The position numbers and the translations under genes are program-made. The notes below the pieces were generated by a model that saw only the letters and a list, made by a program, of their open reading frames with translations, searched no databases and had not been told where the DNA came from. 21,794 bases of DNA from Gemmatimonadales bacterium UBA4456 (lineage in GTDB: Bacteria > Gemmatimonadota > Gemmatimonadetes > Longimicrobiales > Gaopeijiaceae). Every line of letters starts with the position of its first letter. Positions within the stretch are counted from its first letter, which is position 1. This document shows, in pieces, positions 6,306 to 14,371 of this stretch. The stretch is from the NCBI GenBank assembly GCA_002390225.1, contig DGOW01000093.1, forward strand, positions 1 through 21,794, written 5' to 3'.

Positions 6306-7586
6306 TCATCGATCCATGATTCGGGCCATGAACTCGGCCTCGGCTACGACCTCACCATCTACGAGACCCCGGCCCGCTAGCTTGCACACCTGTCTCTTCA
6401 GGGAGACGACACGGAGCTCGAAGACCAAGGTGTCGCCCGGTGTCACCGGCTTTCGGAACTTCACTTTATCCATCGTCATGAAGTACACGACTTTGTCTTT
6501 CGGGTTCTCTACGTAGTCCATCAAGAGCAGCCCGCCACACTGAGCCATCGCCTCAACAATCAGCACGCCAGGCATGATCGGGTGGCTCGGGAAGTGCCCC
6601 TGAAAGAACGGCTCGTTGATCGTCACGTTCTTGATGCCGACAATGCTGATTCCAGGATCGAATTCGATGACTCGATCCACAAGCAGCATCGGGAATCGGT
6701 GAGGGAGAAACTCCATCACCCTGATCGTGTCCGCGACCGGCGGGCCACTGCGGCGAATGTGGCTCCTGATGGCGCGCGCCAGCTCCACGTTCCCTTCGTG
6801 ACTCGGTCGATCGGCGACGATGTGAGCCTCTAGCCGGCCACCGAGAAGCGCCAGATCACCCATGATGTCCCCGACCTTATGCCGGAGAAACTCGTCCTTG
6901 AAGCGAAGCTCGCCGTTCAGGACGCCGTCGGCATCAAGCACAACCGCATTGTCCAGCGACGCACCGCGCGCGAGACCCCTAGCATGCAGCGCGTCAGCGT
7001 CCGCCTGAAAGCCGAACGTCCGCGCTGGAGCGATCTCTTTGGCAAAAGAGTCGTGCATTTCGTACGAACCGTAACTTCGACCGATGGCGGGGTGCTCGAA
7101 GTCGATCGTCGCGGACACCCGAAGATCTCCATGCGGCGTGGCTACGTAGGATGATCCACTGCTTCCTGAGGCCTGGACCGGCCCCTTCAGCCTGAAGACT
7201 GTAGCCTCGGCGTCCTGATCCACAGGCCCCGCCCCTGCCAGCACTTCAAAATAGTCGACGAAGGAACCGTCGAGGATCGGCACCTCAGGTCCGTCGAGCT
7301 CGACGATCAGATTGTCGATGCGGTGCGCTGCTGCGGCAGCCATCACATGCTCTACGGTCAGAACATGCGTCTCGCCGTCGGCGATGTTTGTGCCGAGCTC
7401 TGTCCCGATCACATGCGCGAGGTCAGCGGGGACACACGGTGAGTCGTCCAAGTCAGTACGGACGAAGACCACTCCAGTATCGACCTCTCCGGGCCGGAAC
7501 GTCAGCTTCGCGGACTCGCCGGAGTGGACGCCGATGCCCTCGAGGGTCGCGTCGGATGAAATGGAGCGTTGTGCTGGGCCGCTCAT
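6306..7586 (-). CDS. lpxC-fabZ: Bifunctional LpxC deacetylase / FabZ hydroxyacyl-ACP dehydratase fusion
   Basis: The N-terminal half is LpxC, the zinc deacetylase that commits the pathway to lipid A. It shows GIGVHSG, VEHVMAAAA (zinc ligand H80), RTFGF, DEFLRHKVGD (zinc ligands H236 and D240) and ADRPSHEGN (catalytic H263). The C-terminal part, from about residue 285, is FabZ, the hot-dog-fold dehydratase of fatty acid elongation, with LPHRFPMLLVD and the active-site GHFPSHPIMPGVLIVEAM (H331, E345). All catalytic residues are kept, so both activities are likely. The fusion is known in Bacteroidetes and related phyla. Of 426 residues, the start at the ATG of 7586 has GAGG 5 bases upstream. The frame is open back to 7844, but that part is a shadow of lpxD. 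It follows lpxD after an 82-base gap. Confidence 0.96.
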   Translation of the reverse strand: MSGPAQRSISSDATLEGIGVHSGESAKLTFRPGEVDTGVVFVRTDLDDSPCVPADLAHVIGTELGTNIADGETHVLTVEHVMAAAAAHRIDNLIVELDGPEVPILDGSFVDYFEVLAGAGPVDQDAEATVFRLKGPVQASGSSGSSYVATPHGDLRVSATIDFEHPAIGRSYGSYEMHDSFAKEIAPARTFGFQADADALHARGLARGASLDNAVVLDADGVLNGELRFKDEFLRHKVGDIMGDLALLGGRLEAHIVADRPSHEGNVELARAIRSHIRRSGPPVADTIRVMEFLPHRFPMLLVDRVIEFDPGISIVGIKNVTINEPFFQGHFPSHPIMPGVLIVEAMAQCGGLLLMDYVENPKDKVVYFMTMDKVKFRKPVTPGDTLVFELRVVSLKRQVCKLAGRGLVDGEVVAEAEFMARIMDR

Positions 7587-7668
7587 CGAGCCTCGAATTT
7601 CATGGCGGACACTGTGATCACCCGTCGCCCGGGCGTTAGCGAAAGGTAACGGGGTGGCGCTGCGCGGC

Positions 7669-8727
7669 CTACTCGCCGCCTTCGCTCTTATCGACGAGTC
7701 GGGAGAGCCGCCGCACCTCTTCCTCGAGCTCGATGACACGTTTCCGTAGTTCCGGCAGGCGGGCCACTTCGGCCTCCCGCACAAGTCCCTCGTCATGTGG
7801 GCGAGCCGGAAAGCCGAACATGGTTTCCCCGGCAGGCACGTCACTCGTGACCCCAGCCCTCACGGTGATTCGCGCGCCGTCCCCCACCTCCAGATGGTTC
7901 ACGACGCCCGACTGTCCTCCTAGCCAAACGCCTTTCCCAATGCGGGCGGAGCCTGCAATGCCGACGAGGCCGGCTATCAGCGAACGCGCACCGACTCGAG
8001 CGTTATGTGCGATGTGGACCAAGTTATCGATCTTGACGCCTTCGCCGATGCGAGTGTCGCCAAGAGAACCACGGTCGATGGCACTGTTCACACCGATCTC
8101 GACCCCGTCACCGATAACACACCGGCCTAACTGAGGGATCTTCCGGTGCTCTCCGTCGATCAGGGTGTACCCGAAGCCATCCGCACCGAGACGCGTCCCG
8201 GACTGAATCTCGACGTTGTCACCAATCAGGGTGTCCCGGTACGTGACCACGTGTGGATGCAGGTGGCATTCCGCACCCAACGTCGTGTTGGCGCCCAGAA
8301 CCACGTGCGCGCCGATTCGTGACCCACGGCCGATCGTGACACCCGACTCGAGCACGGCGTATGGCCCAACAGCGACACCCGCCCCGAACACCACTCCGTG
8401 ACCGAGCACCGCCGTGGGGTGGATCTCAGCGGGACTCTGCACGACGGGATGCATATGCACCAGCAGCCGCTGCAGGGCTGGATACGCGTCTTCGACCACC
8501 ACGGCATTGGCCCCCTTTGGGAGCGCATCTACCAGAGATTCCGAAACAAGAAACGCGCCTGCCCGACAATCAACTACGTGCTGGACGTACCGGCTCGCAG
8601 CGAGGAATGCGATGTGGTGGGGCTCGGACTCGTCGACTGGCGCGATCCCCGAAACGGAATGGTCCCCGTCACCCACACAGCGGCCCCCGACGATCTCGAC
8701 AACCTCATTCAAACGGAGGTTGGCCAC
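7669..8727 (-). CDS. lpxD: UDP-3-O-acylglucosamine N-acyltransferase LpxD
   Basis: LpxD adds the second, amide-linked 3-hydroxyacyl chain to UDP-3-O-acylglucosamine. Residues 1-100 form the uridine-binding domain, residues 102-310 are hexapeptide repeats of a left-handed beta-helix, and the last 30 residues (LPELRKRVIELEEEVRRLS) form a C-terminal coiled coil. LGADGFGY, NSAIDRG and DNLVHIAHNARVG are the family motifs, with the His of IAHN (residue 241) as expected catalytic base. The 352-residue length is normal. The start is a GTG at 8727; no better ATG lies nearby and homologues begin with an equivalent xLxLxEIA-type sequence. The gene starts 33 bases after the ompH stop, giving the classic order bamA-ompH-lpxD. 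Confidence 0.96.
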   Translation of the reverse strand: MANLRLNEVVEIVGGRCVGDGDHSVSGIAPVDESEPHHIAFLAASRYVQHVVDCRAGAFLVSESLVDALPKGANAVVVEDAYPALQRLLVHMHPVVQSPAEIHPTAVLGHGVVFGAGVAVGPYAVLESGVTIGRGSRIGAHVVLGANTTLGAECHLHPHVVTYRDTLIGDNVEIQSGTRLGADGFGYTLIDGEHRKIPQLGRCVIGDGVEIGVNSAIDRGSLGDTRIGEGVKIDNLVHIAHNARVGARSLIAGLVGIAGSARIGKGVWLGGQSGVVNHLEVGDGARITVRAGVTSDVPAGETMFGFPARPHDEGLVREAEVARLPELRKRVIELEEEVRRLSRLVDKSEGGE

Positions 8728-8760
8728 CTTGAGATCCGCGCTGTCGAAGCCTGTCGCGGC

Positions 8761-9300
8761 CTAGTTGCTCGTACCGGCTCCAGCGGGGTCAGGAGCCTGC
8801 AGACGAGCGATGACGTCCTGAGTCAGATCCAGGGCCGGATCGGCCGACACGATCGAACCCGCGGCCGCATCCAGGATGACCGAATAGGCGCCCTCTTCCC
8901 GGATCTGTTCGATGATCGCCGTGATGTTGTCCATAACCGGCTGGATCAGGGCGGCCCGACGCTGATTCGCCACGTCCTGGAGCTGCGAGGTGCGATCCTG
9001 ATACTCCTGGAACTTGGCCTGAAGCTGCTGCTCGCGGTTGGCTCTCGCCTCGGGCGACAGGGTCAGCTGCTGTTGCTGCAGTGCCGCCTCGAGATTCTGC
9101 AACTCTGTCTCGAGCTGGGTGATTTCGTTCTGATAGCTCTGCATCTCGGCGTCGAACTGGTTCTGAGCCGCCTCGGCCCCAGGGGCATTCACCAGGATCT
9201 CCTGGGAATTTATGTAGGCGATCTTGAGCGTCTGCGCCTCAGCGGACCCCGCCGTGAGCATGAGGGCCAGCGCGCCGAGCGCGAATGAGGTCCGTCGCAT
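8761..9300 (-). CDS. ompH: OmpH/Skp-family periplasmic chaperone
   Basis: Skp-type proteins hold unfolded outer-membrane proteins in the periplasm and hand them to the BAM complex. Residues 1-22 are a signal peptide: MRRTSF, a hydrophobic core LGALALMLTAG, and a cleavage site after AEA. The mature part begins KIAYINSQEIL, the usual short strand, and then shows a long Gln/Glu-rich coiled coil (about residues 45-125, the tentacles). It ends with a Gln/Arg-rich AIIEQIREEGAYSVILD segment that packs back into the core. At 179 residues it is close to E. coli Skp. The ATG at 9300 has GGAG 7 bases upstream, so I prefer it over the ATG at 9324. The gene lies between bamA and lpxD, as in many diderms. 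Confidence 0.94.
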   Translation of the reverse strand: MRRTSFALGALALMLTAGSAEAQTLKIAYINSQEILVNAPGAEAAQNQFDAEMQSYQNEITQLETELQNLEAALQQQQLTLSPEARANREQQLQAKFQEYQDRTSQLQDVANQRRAALIQPVMDNITAIIEQIREEGAYSVILDAAAGSIVSADPALDLTQDVIARLQAPDPAGAGTSN

Positions 9301-9410
9301 AGTCGTACTCCGTTTCAAATTCATACCGCCGAATGATCCTAGTCGCCTGTCAGGCAGCAGGTTCCAGTGATTCGCCCAGTGCTGCAGGGCCGGCGAGAGC
9401 CCAAGAAGAT

Positions 9411-11876
9411 CTAGAAGCCAGGGCCCATACGGAAGTGGAGCTTCCAACCAGGCACGAGCTTGTCGAAGCCGTAGGCGTAGTCGAGGCCTAGCGGTCCAAA
9501 TGGAGTCACGATCTGCATTCCCACACCCGCACCGCGGTAAAGGCTCTGCGGATCGAACTCAGACGGATCTCGCCATACCGAACCCGCATCGTAGAAAAAG
9601 CCGATCCCGATCTGGTCACTCATCCGGATCGCATACTCGGCCGTCAGGCTAAAGAAGGCGTCACCCAGACGATCGATGTCGGTGATGTCGTTCGAGCGAC
9701 GCGGGTAGAGGCCCAGCGGCGTGATCGTCGTTTCGTCATAGCCACGAAGTTGCTGACCGAACTGAACGCCACCCATCCAGAATCGGTCGAAGGGGAACGC
9801 ACTAGCATCGCCGAATAGCGCCCCCGCTCGCAGCGTAAGGCCGAGCGCGAAACGAATTCCGCCGCCTGGCTGCCCGTCACCGCCCACCTGACCCACCGGG
9901 ACCCAGAACGATCCATCGCCCAGCACGCGGGTGAAATCACCGTCTCCAGCCAAGAACCCACCGTTCTGCTCGATGGTGAGGTTCTGCCGTGACCCTAGTG
10001 TCGGAAACAGTGGATGATTGAGCGTGCTCCGTGTTACGCCCACCGAAAGCTGGCTTTGCACGCCCGGGGGGCGCCCAAAGAGCGACGTATCATCGACGTT
10101 GTCGAACAATTCATATTTGGTCCGCGAGAGACCATATCCAACGAAGACCCGAGTCCGCTGTGAGCCGAACCACGGGAACCCAACGCGCAGATTTCCACCG
10201 ATCCGACGGCGGCGGCCTGAGGAGAACTGGAAGAAGCGGTCGCGGCTGTTAAAGAGCGAGATCGTTCCCGACGTCAGGCTCTGGAAGAGCGCCGGGTCAG
10301 TGAAAGAGAGCTCGAAGCTGTTCAGGTAACGCCCGAAGTCCCAACGGAGTGAACCGGACTTGGCCTGACCAAAGAGGTTCGGCTGGTCATAGCCGATGAA
10401 GCCAGACAGACCGACCCCACCCCCCACGGATGTACCAAAATTGATCGAGCCCGTCTGCTTCTCGACGACGTTGAACGTCACGTCAACGTCGCCGTTTTCA
10501 AGCGGAACAATGTCCGGGAACGGGAGCGGCGCCTCGAAAAAGCCAAGTGCCGAGATATTCTGGTAGCTCTGAAGCAACCGATCCTGACTGTATACATCGC
10601 CCGGCAGCACGAAGAGCTGATTCCGGATGACCCACTCATAGGTGTATTCGTTTCCGACGATCGACACGCGATTGACGATCGCGGGTGTGCCCTCGACGAT
10701 CTGCCAGCTGGCATCGACCGTCGGGGCTGCGCCGTCTACACCTGCATTGACGTCTACCACGGGGTTCACACGGATGTAGAGATACCCCTCGTTGCGGTAA
10801 CGCTCTTCAACTGCCGAGATCGCCGAGTTGAACGACACCGCGTTGAATACCTCTCCCTGCTCGTTGGCTGGGCCACCCCCGCTGGAAAGGCCCAGAGTCC
10901 CGAGCAGACCGCCACCGCGCGTGGATCGGAAGAGGCCCTCGAGTTCGTCGTCCTCGAAGACCGTGTTGCCATCGATCTCGAAGGCCCCGAGACGGTACTG
11001 CTCCCCTTCGGTGACATTGACCTCGACGATCGCTTTCCCGGACTCAGGGTCGATGATCAGCGTGTCTCGCGTCACCTGCATGTCCAGATATCCACGCGAG
11101 CGATATAGCTGTGGGAGGCTCTCCTGCAGATCCGCTGCGAAGGTGACCTGATCATACGTGCCCGAGCGGAACCACCAGAAACCTTCCTTCTGGGTAGACA
11201 TCGCCCCGGAAAGTTCCTCGCCCGTGAGCCCCTCGTTCCCCAGGAAACGCACTTCGGCGACCGTCACACGCTGGCCTTCCGCCACATTCAGTACCAGTTC
11301 TATCTCATTCGGCCGCGTGGTCGGCACCACGGTCTCGACGATCTCGGCGAAGGGGATTCCTTCCGACGCCAACTCTGACCGGATGTACGCCTTCGCATCC
11401 ATGATCTTCTGCTGACTCAGCGGGAATCCACTGTTGAGTCCCGTGGTGTCGCGGACTTCACGGGCAGACACGTTCTGTAGGCCCTCAATCGAGACCCGAC
11501 TGACGAGGGGTGTCTCCCGGACCTCAATGGTCAGAATGTACGGGGCAAGCCCCGCACCATTCGGCTCACGAGCCCGGATGACGACATCGTCAAACTGGCC
11601 GGTGCCGAGCAGTTCTTTGGTTCCTCTCTGAATGACGCGATAGGTGACCTCCTGTCCCACCTGGATCGCGAAAAGCTGCGAGATCAGCTGAGACTGGACG
11701 CGAGCGTTCCCGGTAACCTCGACCGAGTCGATCCGAACGGTCGAGCTCACCTGTGGAGACGCGGCCTGGCCCTGGACCTCAGCAGGCGAAACAAGCGCCA
11801 AGACGCCGAAGAAGACCGCCGCGAGTGCGGAGGCCTTCCCGGGAAACCCAACGAGTGGACGGTGCAATAAACTCAC
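9411..11876 (-). CDS. bamA: Outer-membrane protein assembly factor BamA
   Basis: BamA inserts beta-barrel proteins into the outer membrane. The protein has a signal peptide (about residues 1-37, hydrophobic core ALAAVFFGVLALVS), five POTRA domains (roughly 47-120, 123-200, 204-292, 295-397 and 399-473) and a 16-strand-type barrel from about 475 to the end. LRGY in a late loop corresponds to the conserved (V/I)RGF/Y motif of loop 6, and the last residue is Phe, the normal C-terminal insertion signal. POTRA4 contains a Gly-rich insert (about residues 317-340). The 821-residue length is typical. The GTG at 11876 overlaps the clpC stop as GTGA, so translation is probably coupled to clpC. Confidence 0.96.
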   Translation of the reverse strand: MSLLHRPLVGFPGKASALAAVFFGVLALVSPAEVQGQAASPQVSSTVRIDSVEVTGNARVQSQLISQLFAIQVGQEVTYRVIQRGTKELLGTGQFDDVVIRAREPNGAGLAPYILTIEVRETPLVSRVSIEGLQNVSAREVRDTTGLNSGFPLSQQKIMDAKAYIRSELASEGIPFAEIVETVVPTTRPNEIELVLNVAEGQRVTVAEVRFLGNEGLTGEELSGAMSTQKEGFWWFRSGTYDQVTFAADLQESLPQLYRSRGYLDMQVTRDTLIIDPESGKAIVEVNVTEGEQYRLGAFEIDGNTVFEDDELEGLFRSTRGGGLLGTLGLSSGGGPANEQGEVFNAVSFNSAISAVEERYRNEGYLYIRVNPVVDVNAGVDGAAPTVDASWQIVEGTPAIVNRVSIVGNEYTYEWVIRNQLFVLPGDVYSQDRLLQSYQNISALGFFEAPLPFPDIVPLENGDVDVTFNVVEKQTGSINFGTSVGGGVGLSGFIGYDQPNLFGQAKSGSLRWDFGRYLNSFELSFTDPALFQSLTSGTISLFNSRDRFFQFSSGRRRRIGGNLRVGFPWFGSQRTRVFVGYGLSRTKYELFDNVDDTSLFGRPPGVQSQLSVGVTRSTLNHPLFPTLGSRQNLTIEQNGGFLAGDGDFTRVLGDGSFWVPVGQVGGDGQPGGGIRFALGLTLRAGALFGDASAFPFDRFWMGGVQFGQQLRGYDETTITPLGLYPRRSNDITDIDRLGDAFFSLTAEYAIRMSDQIGIGFFYDAGSVWRDPSEFDPQSLYRGAGVGMQIVTPFGPLGLDYAYGFDKLVPGWKLHFRMGPGF

Positions 11877-14365
11877 GTCTTGGTCGCTGACTCCGCGCGG
11901 AGGGATAGCCCTTCGGCATCCGGGTTCACGTCAACTTCGATCTCGTCACCTGCGCTGAATTCGGCCTGCAGAATCTTCTCGGAGAGCGGATCCTCGAGGT
12001 AGCGCTGAATTGCACGCTTGAGTGGCCGGGCGCCGAATTTCTCGTCGTACCCTTCATCCACGAGGTAGCCGATCGCGGCATCGGTGAACCGAAGCGTGAT
12101 CTCCTCCTCAGCCAGACGTGCACGCACATCCTCCATCAGGATATGAATGATCTCGCTGATGTCCTTCTTGCTCAGCGGATGGAAGACGATGGTGTCGTCG
12201 ACCCGGTTCAGGAACTCGGGGTTGAAGGCCCGCTCGATCTCCTGAGCGACTTTGTCTTTCATGACCGCGTAGCTCGATGCCGGATCGGCGGTCTGGAAAC
12301 CGAGTCCACCCCCCTTGCTAATGTCTCGTGCGCCGAGGTTCGATGTCATGATCAGCACGGTATTCTTGAAATCGATCACACGCCCGTAGTTATCGGTCAG
12401 ATGGCCCTCGTCGAGCACCTGCAGCAGGATATTGAACACATCCGGGTGAGCCTTCTCGACCTCATCAAGCAGGACCACAGAGTAGGGACGTCGACGCACA
12501 GCCTTCGTGAGCGCCCCGGAGTCTTCGTACCCGACGTAACCCGGAGGCGCACCGATCAGGCGGGACACGGAAAATTTCTCCATGTACTCACTCATGTCGA
12601 CCCGAATCAGTGCGTCGCGGTCGTCGAAGAGGAACTCCGCGAGCGCGCGCGCCAACTCGGTCTTACCGACACCGGTGGGTCCGGAAAAAATGAACGAGCC
12701 GATCGGACGGTTCGGGTCCTTCAGGCCAGCGCGACTGCGCCGGATCGCACGGCTGATCGCCGTAATGGCGTCGTGCTGACCGACGATCCGCTTGTGCAGC
12801 TCGTCTTCCATGTTCACGAGTCGCTCGGACTCGGTCTGCCGGATGCGCTGGACCGGAACACCCGTCCAACGGCCAACGATGAAAGCGATCTCGTCCGTCG
12901 AGATCTCGGGGCGGTGCTGCTTTCGCTCCTCTTCCCACGCCTGCCGGCGCTCCCGAATTTGCTCACTGAACTCTCGCTCTTCGTCTCGCAGCTCAGCCGC
13001 ACGCTCAAAATCCTGGTCGCCGATCGCGGATTCCTTCCGCCCCGCGATCTCTGAGAGCTGCTCCTTCAGCTCCTCGACGTCAGCGGGCGGCACCTGGCTG
13101 GCGATACGAGCGCGAGCGCCCGCCTCGTCGATCACGTCGATCGCCTTGTCGGGAAGGAACCGATCCGTGATGTAGCGATCTGAGAGTTTCGCCGCGTGCT
13201 CGAGCGCCTCGTCCGGGATCACGACTTTGTGATGGTCTTCGTAGTGTCCGCGGAGGCCCTTCAGGATCTCAACAGTCTCGTCGACCGCCGGCGGGTCCAC
13301 GATGACGGGCTGGAATCTCCTCTCCAGGGCGCCATCCTTCTCGATGTACTTCCGGTACTCGTTCAGGGTCGAGGCGCCGATGCACTGAAGCTCACCCCGT
13401 GCGAGCGCTGGCTTGAGCATGTTGGACGCATCGATCGCGCCTTCGGCCGCACCCGCTCCGACGAGCGTATGGAGCTCGTCGATGAACAAGATGACCGTCT
13501 TGGCCTGCTCGATCTCGGTCATGACCGCTTTCAGTCGCTCTTCAAACTGGCCGCGATACTTGGTACCGGCGATGACGGCCGCCATATCAAGAGCCAGAAC
13601 GCGATAACCTTGCAGCGCCTCTGTGATCTCACCTTCGGCAACGATCTGAGCGAGCCCCTCCACGATCGCCGTCTTCCCGACACCCGGCTCACCGATCAGG
13701 ACCGGATTGTTCTTCTTCCGACGGCAGAGGATCTCCACCATGCGTTCGATTTCGTCAGCCCGACCGATGGTGGGATCGAGCTTCCCCTGACGAGCGAGTT
13801 CCGTGAGGTCACGGCAGAAGTGGTCGAGGGCCGGCGTCTTCGACTTCTTGTCTCCTTTTCCGGAAGCAGGGCTGACTCCCGTGACGTCTTCACCTCCACC
13901 AATACCCGCAGGCTCGGAAGGCGTGACATCGGTACCGAGCACTTTGAGCGTCTCGCTCCTGGCCTCGTCGAGCGTGACGCCGAGCGAGTTGAGGACCTGC
14001 GCCGCGATGCCTTTCTCTTCACGCAGGAGGCCGAGCAGGAGATGCTCCGTACCGACGTAGGAGTGATTGAACTCCCGAGCCTCAGCCATGGCGAATTCGA
14101 GGACCTTCTTCGCACGGGACGTATACGGCAGTTCGCCGAGCGCGATCGTTGCCTTGCCCTTTCGGACCGATTCTTCGACGCGCTCGTGAATCTGCTCCAA
14201 ATCCACGCTGAGGTGCTGGAGCACGGCGGCGGCGACGCCCTCCCCTTCACGAATCAGGCCGAGCAGAATGTGCTCGGTACCCACGTAGTCGTGCTGAAGA
14301 CGGATGGCCTCTTCTCGGGCCATCGCCAAAACCTTCCGGACTCTGTCGGTAAAATTGTAGTTCAT
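11873..14365 (-). CDS. clpC: ClpC-type AAA+ unfoldase (Clp/Hsp100, class I)
   Basis: ClpC is a hexameric unfoldase that feeds proteins to the ClpP protease, and in Bacillus it degrades proteins tagged with phosphoarginine by McsB. The domain order is clear: two Clp N repeats (about residues 1-145), AAA1 with Walker A GEPGVGKT at 225-232 and Walker B FIDE near 294-297, and a middle domain with a UVR motif (about 430-480). AAA2 then shows SGPTGVGKTE at 561-570, Walker B LLDE near 632-635 and pore loop GYVGYE. The tripeptide LGF (about 688-690) is the expected ClpP-docking loop, so it is a proteolytic partner rather than a ClpB disaggregase. The ATG at 14365 lies six bases after mcsB. No clpP is in the window. 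Confidence 0.96.
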   Translation of the reverse strand: MNYNFTDRVRKVLAMAREEAIRLQHDYVGTEHILLGLIREGEGVAAAVLQHLSVDLEQIHERVEESVRKGKATIALGELPYTSRAKKVLEFAMAEAREFNHSYVGTEHLLLGLLREEKGIAAQVLNSLGVTLDEARSETLKVLGTDVTPSEPAGIGGGEDVTGVSPASGKGDKKSKTPALDHFCRDLTELARQGKLDPTIGRADEIERMVEILCRRKKNNPVLIGEPGVGKTAIVEGLAQIVAEGEITEALQGYRVLALDMAAVIAGTKYRGQFEERLKAVMTEIEQAKTVILFIDELHTLVGAGAAEGAIDASNMLKPALARGELQCIGASTLNEYRKYIEKDGALERRFQPVIVDPPAVDETVEILKGLRGHYEDHHKVVIPDEALEHAAKLSDRYITDRFLPDKAIDVIDEAGARARIASQVPPADVEELKEQLSEIAGRKESAIGDQDFERAAELRDEEREFSEQIRERRQAWEEERKQHRPEISTDEIAFIVGRWTGVPVQRIRQTESERLVNMEDELHKRIVGQHDAITAISRAIRRSRAGLKDPNRPIGSFIFSGPTGVGKTELARALAEFLFDDRDALIRVDMSEYMEKFSVSRLIGAPPGYVGYEDSGALTKAVRRRPYSVVLLDEVEKAHPDVFNILLQVLDEGHLTDNYGRVIDFKNTVLIMTSNLGARDISKGGGLGFQTADPASSYAVMKDKVAQEIERAFNPEFLNRVDDTIVFHPLSKKDISEIIHILMEDVRARLAEEEITLRFTDAAIGYLVDEGYDEKFGARPLKRAIQRYLEDPLSEKILQAEFSAGDEIEVDVNPDAEGLSLRAESATKT

Positions 14366-14371
14366 GACCCG

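Noticed and set aside
7587..7668. ATG-AAA-TTC-GAG-GCT-CGA-TGA mini-frame (6 codons) and CGCCCGGGCG palindrome ahead of lpxC-fabZ
   Set aside because: The mini-frame is most likely chance because its bases form the lpxC ribosome-binding site. The 10-bp palindrome alone, with no T-run and no second copy, does not support a terminator or operator call.
8398..9288. 296-aa plus-strand frame over lpxD and ompH
   Set aside because: It runs across two real genes and their intergenic gap; no domain seen.
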